Shown: one piece after another, positions 44,370-53,901 of the stretch
Layout: each line of letters opens with the position of its first letter
Numbering within the stretch: position 1 is the first letter of the stretch
DNA from: Shewanella nanhaiensis
Lineage (GTDB): Bacteria > Pseudomonadota > Gammaproteobacteria > Enterobacterales > Shewanellaceae
Length of the DNA stretch: 64,000 nt
Direction: 5' to 3'
Assembly: GCF_019457885.1 (NCBI RefSeq)
Contig: NZ_JAHZST010000006.1
Span: 186,001-250,000 of the forward strand
The notes under the pieces: model-generated
Database searches by the model: none
What the model was told of the DNA's origin: nothing
What the model saw: only the letters and a program-made list of their open reading frames with translations
Translations under genes and position numbers: made by a program

Positions 44370-46898
44370 TTGGATCAGTTACCCGTTCTAAGCCTGCTTA
44401 CTCCGTTAAGAGAGGCGTTTAGCCAACATCATCAAGTCATATTAGAGGCACCTACCGGTGCAGGAAAGTCCACCGCCTTACCTTTGGCCATGCTCGATTG
44501 GGATGAGCTGGAGGGGAAAATTCTTATGCTCGAACCCAGACGGGTGGCAGCAAGAAGTGTGGCTCACTTTATCGCTTCACAGCGTGGCTGTCAGGTGGGA
44601 GAAGAGGTGGGGTATCGGGTACGCGGCGAGTCTCGCAGTCAAGCATCAACTCGTTTAGAGATCGTCACTGAGGGTGTATTAACCCGTATGATCCAGCAAG
44701 ATCCCGAATTGAGTGGGATCGATATGATCATCTTCGATGAGATCCATGAGCGACACTTGACCACAGATCTCGGTCTAGCCTTAGCCTTGGAGATACAGGG
44801 CTCATTTCGTGAAGATTTGAAAATCTTGGCGATGTCAGCCACGCTATCTGGCCTACCTTTAACTGAGCTTATGCCTAAAGCTATCTCACTTAACAGTGAG
44901 GGGAGAAGCTTTCCCGTGGAGCTGGTTTACCGCGCAAGTACTTCGTCTCAACAAGGCCGCTCTGCCCATCATTGGATTGATCATATGGGCAGAGTGATTG
45001 TTGAGCTACTCACACAGGGAGATGAGAAGGGGTTATATTCCCATGGCTCTTTGTTGGCGTTTCTTCCCGGACAGGGTGAAATTGTTAAGTTGCAAGAGTT
45101 TCTGAACAGCCGCTTGGATCTTAACCTGTTCTCTATCTGCCCGCTCTATGGCAGCTTGCCACCTAAAATGCAGGATAAAGCCATTGCAGAACCTAGTGAT
45201 GGCAAACGTAAAGTGGTGCTCTCAACTAACGTTGCCGAGTCGAGTTTGACCATCCAAGGGATCACTATGGTGGTTGATTCAGGTTATAAGCGTCAGGCAA
45301 GTTTTAATGCTAGGACAGGGGTCACTCGTTTATCTCTTAAGCGAATAAGTCAGGCATCAGCTGCTCAGCGTGCTGGGCGTGCTGGGCGTTTGGCACCCGG
45401 TTACTGTTTGAGACTCTGGAGTCAAGAGGAGCAAGGAAGATTACTCAAGGCTGATGAACCTGAGATCTTACACTCAGATCTTATCCCTATGGTGCTCGAT
45501 GGTGCTTGCTGGGGAGTCAAAGCACTCGATGAGTTACCTATGTTAACCACCGCCTCCCAACCAAATGAAAATGCGGCTTGGCAGTTGTTGGAACAGCTTG
45601 ATGTCGTAGATAAACAGCGAAAAATCACCTCCCACGGGCGACAAGCCTATGAGCTGGGCTGTCACCCAAGATTAGCCCATATGCTACTTAAAGCTAAATC
45701 ACTGACCAAGGGAACACATCGAGAGCTTGTGGGGTTAGCCTGTATTCTTGCAGGGGTATTGGAGTCCCGCTCCCGTGGCCAACACGGCATAGATATTAGT
45801 GGCTATCTAAGAGAGTCTATTCAAGGTGAGTCTGGGCAGCAGGTTCGCCAATGGATGAGAAAATTAAATGTTAACTCAGATCTCCAAGCCTGTATCACGA
45901 ATGCCTGTAATGAAGATATCGCTTTCCTGCTTGCCTTAGCGTTTCCTGACCGAGTGGCAAAAAGTCGCGGTGTCTCCGGTTATCTATTGGCCAATGGTAC
46001 CGGCGTGACCTTGCCTGAACATGATGCACTTAATTCGGCAGATTGGCTGGTGGTGGCAGACTTTCAAGAGAGTGAGGGACGCACGAGTGGGCGGGTCTAC
46101 CTCGCGGCTCAAATCGATGTCGAATCTTTTAAAAGTCGGCTTCAATTTCTAGTTGAGAAACAGGAATATTGTGGCTGGGATGATGTTAAAGGGCGTTTTT
46201 ATGCCGAATCTCAACAGCGTATTGGCCAGATAGTGTTGAGTAAGTCGGCATTAACTAAGCCAGATCCTGAGCAGATAAAGTTGGCTATTTTTGAGCAGCT
46301 TCGCAATAAAGGCTTAGGTTTGCTGAATATGAATGACAAGGCGCTGCAGCTGCAGAATAGGTTGATGTTAGCGGCGACACTCGACTCAGAACAGGCTTGG
46401 CCTGATATGAGCCATGGCAAGCTTATCGATACATTAGCCGATTGGCTTGGCCCCTATCTTAATGATGTCAAAAGCTTGTCACAATTGAGGTCTCTTGACT
46501 GTTATACTCTGCTGCTTAATCAGCTTGAGTGGAGTGCTCAACAGCGGCTAGAGACTCTTTTTCCTACTCACTGGGCTATGGCAACAGGAACTCGAGCTGG
46601 GATCACCTATGATGATGCAGGAAGAGCATTACTCAGTGTGCGTCTTCAAGAAGCATTAGGGATGGCTCAAAGCCCAGTATTAGCCAATGGTAAGCTAACG
46701 GTCACCATGGAGTTGCTTTCTCCTGCTCATAGACCCCTTGCTTTGACGGCTGATCTGGCCAGTTTTTGGCAAGGCCCTTATGTCGAAGTGAAAAAGGAGA
46801 TGAAGGGGAGATACCCGAAACACCTTTGGCCTGATGACCCTGCTAATACTACGCCGACGCGTTTCACTAAGAAAAAGACCCTAAATCAAGGCTCCTGA
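44370..46898 (+). CDS. hrpB: ATP-dependent RNA helicase HrpB
   Basis: This ~842-residue DEAH/DExH-box helicase has a cytoplasmic RNA-related role that is not defined. Motif I is LEAPTGAGKSTALPL, motif II FDEIHERHL, motif III SATLSG, motif V STNVAESSLTIQGI and motif VI QRAGRAGRLAPG. HA2 and HrpB-specific C-terminal regions follow (GITYDDAGRALLSVRLQE, WPDDPANTTPTRFTKK). The start is uncertain: the frame is open from a GTG at 44289, but that N-terminus has no ribosome-binding site and does not resemble the family, so I chose TTG 44370 (LDQLPVLSLL). mrcB follows, as in E. coli. Confidence 0.93.
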   Translation: MDQLPVLSLLTPLREAFSQHHQVILEAPTGAGKSTALPLAMLDWDELEGKILMLEPRRVAARSVAHFIASQRGCQVGEEVGYRVRGESRSQASTRLEIVTEGVLTRMIQQDPELSGIDMIIFDEIHERHLTTDLGLALALEIQGSFREDLKILAMSATLSGLPLTELMPKAISLNSEGRSFPVELVYRASTSSQQGRSAHHWIDHMGRVIVELLTQGDEKGLYSHGSLLAFLPGQGEIVKLQEFLNSRLDLNLFSICPLYGSLPPKMQDKAIAEPSDGKRKVVLSTNVAESSLTIQGITMVVDSGYKRQASFNARTGVTRLSLKRISQASAAQRAGRAGRLAPGYCLRLWSQEEQGRLLKADEPEILHSDLIPMVLDGACWGVKALDELPMLTTASQPNENAAWQLLEQLDVVDKQRKITSHGRQAYELGCHPRLAHMLLKAKSLTKGTHRELVGLACILAGVLESRSRGQHGIDISGYLRESIQGESGQQVRQWMRKLNVNSDLQACITNACNEDIAFLLALAFPDRVAKSRGVSGYLLANGTGVTLPEHDALNSADWLVVADFQESEGRTSGRVYLAAQIDVESFKSRLQFLVEKQEYCGWDDVKGRFYAESQQRIGQIVLSKSALTKPDPEQIKLAIFEQLRNKGLGLLNMNDKALQLQNRLMLAATLDSEQAWPDMSHGKLIDTLADWLGPYLNDVKSLSQLRSLDCYTLLLNQLEWSAQQRLETLFPTHWAMATGTRAGITYDDAGRALLSVRLQEALGMAQSPVLANGKLTVTMELLSPAHRPLALTADLASFWQGPYVEVKKEMKGRYPKHLWPDDPANTTPTRFTKKKTLNQGS

Positions 46899-46987
46899 CA
46901 CTGATTTATGGGGAGTTAAGTACATTATTTATCAAGGCGGTTTTCAAGTAAGCGCCTTGGCTCCAAAATAGGTTTTTCGGAATAAAG

Positions 46988-49360
46988 ATGACAGATAAAG
47001 AGACTTCAAAGAAACCTGCGCGTAAAAAAGCGGCTCCTAAATCTGGGGCGAAAAAGCCTGCAGCAAAAAAGCGTGCTGCCAAAGCGAAGAGTGCCAGTAA
47101 AGGCTCATCTGGTATTGGCAGACGGATCTGGTCTATCAGCTGGAAGCTCGGCCTGATCCTATTTGTAGGCGTGTTGAGTTACGGTATCTACCTAGATCAA
47201 GTGATAGCTCGAAAGTTTGAAGGGCAGAAATGGCACCTACCTGCTCAAGTGTTTAGCCGCTCAATGGCCCTTTATCCTGGTGCAGCTGTGAGTCACGGTC
47301 AGCTCATTGCTGAGTTAAAATTGCTGGGTTATCGCAAAGTGGCTAACCCAAGACAGGTGGGTGAGTTTTCTGCATCTAAAACCCGAGTTGATTTGTGGCG
47401 GCGTCCCTTCCTGCACCCTCAAGGAACCCAAGCTGAGCAGAGAGTCATGATCACCTTTGATCAACAGGGGGTAAGTTCGGTCGCAAGGAACTCAGATAAT
47501 CGTCAGTTAGCGGTTTTTCATCTCGAACCTGTGTTGCTTGACCGTATTATCACTGGTGATGGTGAAGATCGTCTATTTGTCCCCACCGCTAAGATGCCTC
47601 AGTCTATTATCGACTCATTGATTCTGGTGGAAGATCGCAGCTTCTATGAACACCATGGTGTAAATCCGTTTGCCATTATTCGCGCAGCGCTGGTTAATAT
47701 CAGTGCGGGGCGCACTGTGCAGGGGGGCTCAACGTTAACGCAACAGCTAGCAAAAAACTTCTTCCTCTCCAGTGAGCGCTCGTTAGTGCGGAAAATTCGG
47801 GAAGCCTTAATGGCTATCATCATCGATTTTCGCTATGAAAAGGATGAAATATTAGAGGCTTACCTTAATGAAGTGTACATGGGACAAGATAAAGCCCGTG
47901 GAGTACATGGTATGGGACTGGCCTCTCAGTTCTATTTCGGTCGTCCTATAGCAGAGCTGACCTTGCCGCAGCAGGCATTTTTGGTCGCCGTGATAAAGGG
48001 GCCCTCTTACTACAACCCTTGGCGCTACCCTGAGCGGGCTGCAAGTCGTCGCGATCTAGTACTGCGGCTCTTGATGGAGGACGGTAAGCTTAATGTGCAG
48101 CAGTATACTGCCGCCGTTGAGTCGCCTTTAGGTCTTCGAAGCGCAGACAAACCTGTGCATCAAAAACTGCCTGCATTTTTCGCCGTTGTTCAGCATGAGC
48201 TTAACAGACGCTTTGGCGACTCTTTATTAAAGCAGTCGGGTATTAAGGTCTATACAACGCTGGATCCTATGGCGCAGGAAGCGGCTGAAAAAGCGGTGAA
48301 GAAGACCATGGCCCGTTTGGGGAAAAATGATAAGACATTGCAAGTGGGTATGGTGGTTACCGATAAATATTCGGCGGGTATCGCAGCCATGGTGGGGGAT
48401 AAAGTACCGAGCTATAAAGGCTATAACCGTGCCGTGGAGATAAGACGTCCAATAGGTTCACTAATCAAACCTTTTGTCTATGCGACCGCGTTGAATCAAC
48501 CAGCTAAATATACCTTAGCGACGCCACTTAAAGATCAACCAATTACCTTGAACAACGGCCAAGGTAAGACCTGGTCACCCAAGAACGTGGATAAGAAGTT
48601 TAGAGGGGAAGTGCCACTTTTGACCGCCTTTAAGAGGTCAATTAACGTACCTACGGTCAATTTGGGCATGGAGATGGGGGTCAGCAGTGTGGCGACCACG
48701 CTCGATAAATCAGGCTGGAGAGGTAAAATCAGTGAATACCCCTCTATGCTGTTAGGTGCTGTTAATGGCTCGCCGCTGATGGTCGCTCAGGTCTATCAAA
48801 CCATAGCGGACAACGGCCGTTATCGCCGTTTATCATCGGTGACGGCTGTGCTGGATATGGAGAATAACCCTCTGCCTGTGGCGCGTGTTGAGCAAAATCA
48901 AGCATTGAATCCAAGCTCCACCTATCTGGTGCAGTATGCTATGACCCAAGTGGTTAAATCTGGTACGGCAAGTAGGCTTGGAAAGGCTTTCCCCTACGCG
49001 ACCTTGGCAGGTAAAACTGGGACCAGTAATGACTCTCGCGACTCCTGGTTTGCTGGATTTGATGAGCGTAACGTCGCGGCCATCTGGGTTGGACGTGATG
49101 ACAACGGTAAAACAGGTCTCTATGGCAGCAGTGGCGCCATGGCTGTCTATCAAGACTTTCTCGGTACTCGACCACCAATCAGTTTAAGACGCCCTTTAAT
49201 CAGTGGGGTGGTTAATGGCCACTTTGATAAAACAACCGGTGTTGCTAAAGAGTCGGGCTGTGAAAACTCTATCGCGCTGCCTGCATTGGAAGCCAGTTAT
49301 CATCCTGCTAGAAACTGTGGTGAGCCTCTGTCTTGGTGGCAGAAGTTGACTGGAGGTTAA
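46988..49360 (+). CDS. mrcB: Penicillin-binding protein 1B
   Basis: This 790-residue bifunctional peptidoglycan synthase sits at the inner membrane. A Lys/Ala-rich cytoplasmic tail (about 1-45), one membrane helix (about 50-70) and a UB2H domain, the docking site for LpoB, come first. The GT51 glycosyltransferase has Glu215 in EDRSFYEHHGV and QGGSTLTQQLAKN. The transpeptidase has the SxxK serine at 491 (SLIK), the SxN motif in KRSINVPTVN, and KTG in AGKTGTSND. It starts 89 bases after hrpB, the same neighbour as in E. coli, and is followed by a terminator. Confidence 0.97.
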   Translation: MTDKETSKKPARKKAAPKSGAKKPAAKKRAAKAKSASKGSSGIGRRIWSISWKLGLILFVGVLSYGIYLDQVIARKFEGQKWHLPAQVFSRSMALYPGAAVSHGQLIAELKLLGYRKVANPRQVGEFSASKTRVDLWRRPFLHPQGTQAEQRVMITFDQQGVSSVARNSDNRQLAVFHLEPVLLDRIITGDGEDRLFVPTAKMPQSIIDSLILVEDRSFYEHHGVNPFAIIRAALVNISAGRTVQGGSTLTQQLAKNFFLSSERSLVRKIREALMAIIIDFRYEKDEILEAYLNEVYMGQDKARGVHGMGLASQFYFGRPIAELTLPQQAFLVAVIKGPSYYNPWRYPERAASRRDLVLRLLMEDGKLNVQQYTAAVESPLGLRSADKPVHQKLPAFFAVVQHELNRRFGDSLLKQSGIKVYTTLDPMAQEAAEKAVKKTMARLGKNDKTLQVGMVVTDKYSAGIAAMVGDKVPSYKGYNRAVEIRRPIGSLIKPFVYATALNQPAKYTLATPLKDQPITLNNGQGKTWSPKNVDKKFRGEVPLLTAFKRSINVPTVNLGMEMGVSSVATTLDKSGWRGKISEYPSMLLGAVNGSPLMVAQVYQTIADNGRYRRLSSVTAVLDMENNPLPVARVEQNQALNPSSTYLVQYAMTQVVKSGTASRLGKAFPYATLAGKTGTSNDSRDSWFAGFDERNVAAIWVGRDDNGKTGLYGSSGAMAVYQDFLGTRPPISLRRPLISGVVNGHFDKTTGVAKESGCENSIALPALEASYHPARNCGEPLSWWQKLTGG

Positions 49361-49381
49361 TCTTTTACCTATTGGTGTTAA

Positions 49382-49408
49382 GGGGCTTGTTGGATAACAA
49401 GCCCTTTT
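49382..49408 (+). terminator. Rho-independent terminator after mrcB
   Basis: A 9-11 bp stem (49381-49391 with 49396-49406), a 4-base loop and four T's lie 21 bases after the mrcB stop. Confidence 0.85.
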
Positions 49409-49472
49409 CGTCTCAGCATTATAAATTCAGGACTATAAATAACGGCAGTATTTTGCTGATATGGTGTATTGT

Positions 49473-50642
49473 TTAATGAGCCATCTCTTGTCGTCGTGCT
49501 TTAAGCAGATAAAACAGAGGCACAGTAGCGAGGAGAACTAAGATACTTGCCCAGTTACCATTTTCTACGACGCCATATCTTGCGGCTATGATGCTGCCTA
49601 ATAGCGCACCACCGCCAATCCCCACATTAAATAGTCCTGAGTAGATAGCCATGGCAACATCGGTAGCATCAGGCGCCAGCTTCAGTGCTTTTGATTGCAG
49701 TGACAGACACATCAACATCATGCCTGCTCCCCATAAAACAGACAAAGGCAGCAGTAACAAGATCTGGTTTGCAATAAATGGCAAGATTGCCATGCAGCTG
49801 CCCAGAGATAAGATGGCAAGTGTTAATAGCTGTTGGGCATGACGCGCTTGATAGCGACTAAAAAGCGCACTACCAATTAACCCCGCAGCACCAAAGATGA
49901 GCAAGATCATGGTGGTGATATTCGCTGAATACCCAAAGTGCTCCTGCAGTAAAGGCTCTAAGTAGGTATAAACGCTGTAGTGTGCTGTGACTAATACTAT
50001 GGTGAGTAAGTATAGCCAGAGCAGTGCCTTATTATGTACTAAAGCGGGCAGACTACGCCAGCTACCACCATGGGTTGCGGGCAGTGTTGGCAGCCCGCGC
50101 CAAAGCAGTAGCATCATGATTAATGTGAGTAAGCCGATTAAAGCAAAAATAGTGCGCCATCCTACTAACTGTCCAATCACTCGCCCTAGAGGAATACCAA
50201 GTACAAGCGCCAAAACACAGCCAGTTGCGAAGATGCTCAGGGCTTGTGGACCTTGTCCATTAGGCGCGAGTCGCACGACGAGGGCTGGGGCTATCGCCCA
50301 AAATAACGCATGAGTGAAAGCGATGCCGACACGACCAGATAGAAGGATCTCATAACTGGGAGCCCAGACACAGATGCCGTGACTGATGATAAAGACCGAC
50401 ATTAATCCAAGTAGTAACTTTTTACGTTCAAATCGCGCAAAAAGCAGTACCGCAGGTAAAGACGCAAGGGCTACGACGCTGGCATAGGCCGTTAGCATAG
50501 GGCCAACTTCAATCGCACTCATGCCAAAACTCTGGCCAAGGGCGGCCAGAAGCCCCACAGGAACAAACTCTGTGGAGACAAAAACAAAAGCGGTGAGTGC
50601 CAGTAAAAATACAGGTGCCCAGTTGATGAGGGGCTGCTTCAT
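49473..50642 (-). CDS. sotB: MFS sugar efflux transporter, SotB-like
   Basis: This 389-residue inner-membrane drug/proton antiporter-type carrier has 12 predicted membrane helices. It resembles E. coli SotB (YdeA), which exports arabinose and related sugars: TEFVPVGLLAALGQSFGM, TAYASVVALASLP, the RVGIAFTHALFWAIAPAL segment, VTAHYSVYTYLEPLLQ and KLAPDATDVAMAIYSGLFN. It stands alone between the mrcB terminator and the iron-regulated group. The actual substrate in this organism is not known. Confidence 0.85.
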   Translation of the reverse strand: MKQPLINWAPVFLLALTAFVFVSTEFVPVGLLAALGQSFGMSAIEVGPMLTAYASVVALASLPAVLLFARFERKKLLLGLMSVFIISHGICVWAPSYEILLSGRVGIAFTHALFWAIAPALVVRLAPNGQGPQALSIFATGCVLALVLGIPLGRVIGQLVGWRTIFALIGLLTLIMMLLLWRGLPTLPATHGGSWRSLPALVHNKALLWLYLLTIVLVTAHYSVYTYLEPLLQEHFGYSANITTMILLIFGAAGLIGSALFSRYQARHAQQLLTLAILSLGSCMAILPFIANQILLLLPLSVLWGAGMMLMCLSLQSKALKLAPDATDVAMAIYSGLFNVGIGGGALLGSIIAARYGVVENGNWASILVLLATVPLFYLLKARRQEMAH

Positions 50643-50861
50643 TAAGTCGTACGTCCAAGATTAAAAGGGCGGCAAGTCTAGGCTCAAATAATGAGCAATG
50701 CGAGAGGTGAGGGAGGAAAATGTTCGATTTGTGATCTAGATAAAACTTTTAGAGGGGAAGGCTAGTAGGCGAGTATATAGTACTTAAATAAACAGGCTTA
50801 AGGTGATGCTCTCAAGGGTTAAACTTTAATAGAGCAGTCACCTTTTTATAAGGAATAGGTA

Positions 50862-51659
50862 TTACCTTGATTTAACCCGTTTGGGTTTGTGTTGTACCCA
50901 TAAATAGACGCCGGAGATGGACATGATGATCAAGGCCAGAGCGACGAGATCCATAAACCAGGGACCTAAAGCACCGAAGAAGCGGCCACTGTGGATATCG
51001 AGTAGGGCACGTTCCCAGGTGAGGTGGTGGGAGCGTGCTTGAAGCGAGACAATTTGAGTGCTTGATTTGACAGAATCATTGCCAACTTCAGTTAATGGCG
51101 TAACCCAGGGGAGTGGAGCGAACGGCTTAGCTGCAGTCCATTCTATAAGGTCGTTATCAGCCATATAGCTGCCAGTGTCACTGTTTAACCAGATCTGCCC
51201 GTCATTAGCGATAGCGATAAGTCCTGAGGGCAGGCCTGTGGTGATATCTTGTTTCTCAAGCAGGGCGCCTTCATTGGAGATAAGGTATAGATTGTTGTTG
51301 TCGATAGCGATGAGCATGTCGTTGAAGGGGACGATACCGTGAATAGCGGAGTCCGCTTCCAAAGCGAGATGCTTACCTACCCATACTAAGTTATCTGAGC
51401 TGGCAAGCAGCGGGCTCGTTTGGTAGATGTGGATATTAGTTGGTGTCTTGATGCCGTAATAGTCCAGTAGCCATGACTGTTTTACGTGGGCATTGTCGAT
51501 AGATAGCTGATTACTGTGGTTGATCAATACACCAGATATAGCGATCAGCAAGACAAAAACGGCACTGAATATTCCTAGCCATCTGTGCCAGGGACGGACT
51601 TGTCTTTTGAGCATTAAGCTTGTGCTATTTCTGCCGGAAAGGTGATGCTTACGGATCAT
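50862..51659 (-). CDS. PepSY-associated membrane protein
   Basis: This 265-residue membrane protein has a PepSY-type N-terminal helix (RPWHRWLGIFSAVFVLLIAISGVLINH, given as the region near residues 22-48) and a second helix at about 230-255 (LVALALIIMSISGVYLWVQH). Between them is a periplasmic part with a few beta blades (LIAIANDGQIWLNSDTG). Related small PepSY proteins go with iron or flavin redox systems in the inner membrane. It is the last gene of a minus-strand group with the FMN-binding protein (114-base gap) and the porin. I infer a role in electron supply for metal reduction; the sequence alone does not prove it. Confidence 0.78.
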   Translation of the reverse strand: MIRKHHLSGRNSTSLMLKRQVRPWHRWLGIFSAVFVLLIAISGVLINHSNQLSIDNAHVKQSWLLDYYGIKTPTNIHIYQTSPLLASSDNLVWVGKHLALEADSAIHGIVPFNDMLIAIDNNNLYLISNEGALLEKQDITTGLPSGLIAIANDGQIWLNSDTGSYMADNDLIEWTAAKPFAPLPWVTPLTEVGNDSVKSSTQIVSLQARSHHLTWERALLDIHSGRFFGALGPWFMDLVALALIIMSISGVYLWVQHKPKRVKSR

Positions 51660-51773
51660 TATTGTTCTTGTTTTAACTCTGTCTGGCAGAGATCATAACA
51701 AGCATGTGGAGTTAACGAAACCACTCTTTATTAATCACCCTTTACTAACGAGGTTTTAACTCATTAGTTTTGT

Positions 51774-52301
51774 TTAGGTGAGCTCTCTTCTTATTCGTGA
51801 GTCTAACCAGAGAGCAATGCGTGAAAGCTTAGTTAAGGCTCTTACAGATAATGTGGCCCCGGTGATCCCATCGATATGTCTGTCAAGCTTGAGATCTTTT
51901 TTGAGTTTGGCCTCTTTGAACTGATCGGTAAAGAAATCATGGCGCACTTCGTCACCGCGACTTTCTCGATAAATCAGCACTTTTGTCTGGGCAATCTGTT
52001 GGTCTTTGATATGAATGCCCACTGTGATTGGCGCTTCCTTACCTATCTCATTTAGTATCCAGACTGTTTCTCCTTTCTGTTGCCAGTAGCGGATCCGCAT
52101 CTTTCTAAACTTGTGAGATAAGATCTCTTCAATCACCTTTTGGGCTTCATCATCGAGCCAGAAAACTTTCGCTTTAGGAGCCGGGGCGTTAAAGGCTTGG
52201 CTGATAAAGTCTTGAGGGGCTTGGTATTGGCTCTTAGCCAGAGCAGCAAGACTCAGTATTGACGCAGCAATGAAGATCAGTGTTTGGAGAAGTTTCATCA
52301 T
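51774..52301 (-). CDS. Periplasmic FMN-binding domain protein
   Basis: This 175-residue exported protein has a signal peptide (about 1-22) and one FMN-binding domain. The flavinylation motif DGITGATLS is complete, with Thr150 as the residue that would carry covalently bound FMN added by ApbE; no apbE gene is in this window. GKEAPITVGIHIKD and VLIYRESRGDEVRH also belong to the fold. Such proteins pass electrons in the periplasm. It sits between the porin and the PepSY gene on one strand, likely iron-regulated with them. A hairpin separates it from the porin, so expression may be lower. Confidence 0.87.
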   Translation of the reverse strand: MMKLLQTLIFIAASILSLAALAKSQYQAPQDFISQAFNAPAPKAKVFWLDDEAQKVIEEILSHKFRKMRIRYWQQKGETVWILNEIGKEAPITVGIHIKDQQIAQTKVLIYRESRGDEVRHDFFTDQFKEAKLKKDLKLDRHIDGITGATLSVRALTKLSRIALWLDSRIRRELT

Positions 52302-52365
52302 ATGATCATGCTCAGTAATAAAAACTTTTAGATCCTAGGCCTCTGAGTTTAGGTAAAAATGAGAA

Positions 52366-52395
52366 AGGTGCTAAAGGCTACTGCTTTTAGCACCT
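52366..52395 (-). terminator. Hairpin after the porin gene
   Basis: A perfect 10-bp stem (52366-52375 with 52386-52395) with a 10-base loop is followed on the minus strand by TTTCTCATTTTT. It could end or dampen transcription into the FMN-binding gene. Confidence 0.55.
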
Positions 52396-52420
52396 AGAAC
52401 CTAGGAGCTCGTTCAGCCGA

Positions 52421-53614
52421 TTAGAACTGGTAACCTACGCCAAGGTTGAAACCGTCGGCATCTTTAGCGCCGCCCACTTTTTCATAGTCAGCTTTAAATA
52501 CCACGTTTTCATGTAACCAGTAGTTCACACCCACATTGGTTTGAGTGATCTCCGTATCGGTATCATTACCGCTACCAGCTTGGTTATCGTAGCGGTTATA
52601 ACGAGCAAACAACCCGAAGCTGTCGTTGAAGCGGTATGATGGTTCGATATACCAACCATTCTGCTCATCATGACCATCGGCCTCTGCTTCTTTGCCATCA
52701 ATGTCCCACTGTGCATAAAGGGCTTTAACGGTAAAGCCTTTAATGCTGTAGATAGCGTGTGCAGTTAACATGGTTGCAGAAGCTGTATCAACACCAGCTG
52801 CACCTTGAGTGATATCTGATTGGTATTGCGCGGTTGCTGCAAGCTCAAGTCCTGGCACTGCTGTGTATTTTACACGCGCCGTGTATGCAAGGTCAGAAGC
52901 ATTGGCTTTTGCAACTTTCTGACGACCGCTACGAATGTTATAAGCTTTGCTGCCTTCAGTAGCAACTTCAAGACCACTGGTGACTGCACCGTCAAATGCT
53001 AGGCCTGGAGCAGCTTTAACATTGAGTGCTGCACCCGCTTCCCACCAAGTTGCTGGTAGGATGTTTTTCTCAACAGGGTTACGCTCAACACCGTAGAAAG
53101 TTGGTGGCTCGTGAGTTTCGTTGATGATACCAACTGGAACTAAGAATAGACCCGCTTTACCAGTGAACATCTCGTTAAAATCATGTTCGATATAAGCCTG
53201 CTCAAGCTCAACTTCACCTGGCTTACCATCGCCTGAAAGGGCGTGTTCAACTTCAAGCTCAGAGAAGAAGCGTGTGCTTTCAGTAAATTCATGACCAAAG
53301 AAAAGTACGAAGCGATGAAAATCGATAGCTTTCTTATCTTCGCCTGAGTCGTTATTAGTGATGTTGTTATAGTGAAGTTCACCGTAACCACCGATAGTTG
53401 TAGCGCTTTTTGATTCGGCAACCTCTTCAACCACGTCAGCTGTTTTCTCGACACGATTTTCTGTTGCTTCAAGGCGGCGCTCTAAGTCTTGAAGTACTTT
53501 CTGTTGCTGCTCAATAATTTTACGCAGCTCTTTTGTTTCATCAGATGCTACAGCGCTTTGGCTGGCAAAAAGACCAATTAAGGCTGTTGCAAGTAATGTT
53601 TTCTTCATCATCAT
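52421..53614 (-). CDS. Outer-membrane porin with N-terminal coiled coil
   Basis: This 397-residue exported beta-barrel protein has a signal peptide (LLATALIGLFASQSAVA), then a coiled coil (about 25-70, with KELRKIIEQQQKVLQDLERR) as in trimeric OprP/OprO-like or Shewanella porins. The remaining barrel has repeated amphipathic strands and ends in the outer-membrane signature GVGYQF with terminal Phe. FYGVERNPVEKNILPATWWE is typical of a group of gammaproteobacterial porins. A very good Fur-box match lies 61 bases upstream, so expression is probably raised under iron limitation. The solute is unknown. Confidence 0.85.
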   Translation of the reverse strand: MMMKKTLLATALIGLFASQSAVASDETKELRKIIEQQQKVLQDLERRLEATENRVEKTADVVEEVAESKSATTIGGYGELHYNNITNNDSGEDKKAIDFHRFVLFFGHEFTESTRFFSELEVEHALSGDGKPGEVELEQAYIEHDFNEMFTGKAGLFLVPVGIINETHEPPTFYGVERNPVEKNILPATWWEAGAALNVKAAPGLAFDGAVTSGLEVATEGSKAYNIRSGRQKVAKANASDLAYTARVKYTAVPGLELAATAQYQSDITQGAAGVDTASATMLTAHAIYSIKGFTVKALYAQWDIDGKEAEADGHDEQNGWYIEPSYRFNDSFGLFARYNRYDNQAGSGNDTDTEITQTNVGVNYWLHENVVFKADYEKVGGAKDADGFNLGVGYQF

Positions 53615-53674
53615 TCTTGTCCCTGTTGTTATGTAAGGGTTATTAAATTTGGCTGAATTCTAACAATTGGGTTC

Positions 53675-53693
53675 GATAATGCAAATTGTTATC
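53675..53693 (-). promoter_or_regulatory. Probable Fur box upstream of the porin
   Basis: The 19 bases match the classical Fur consensus at 15 of 19 positions by my count (GATAATG at one end, TTATC at the other). It lies 61 bases before the porin start. Confidence 0.72.
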
Positions 53694-53813
53694 ATTCACT
53701 TTTTGATTAAGATCAACAAATGTAAATCAAGTGTAAATCAGTTTGTGAGTAGGGGGGAATGATGCTAGCTGGTTTAACATCATGTTTTATAATGAAAGAT
53801 TTTTAAGCTAGAC

Positions 53814-53844
53814 AAAAAAAGGCGAGCATAATGCTCGCCTTTTT
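53814..53844 (-). terminator. Terminator after the TonB receptor, possibly bidirectional
   Basis: An 8-bp GC-rich stem (53821-53828 with 53832-53839) has seven A's on its left, which are T's for the minus strand, and five T's on its right. It ends the TonB receptor transcript and could work in both directions. Confidence 0.85.
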
Positions 53845-53901
53845 GTGGGAAGAAAAAAATTAATTTAATTTTAAGCTTTACTTAATATTTCTCAATTTTG
53901 A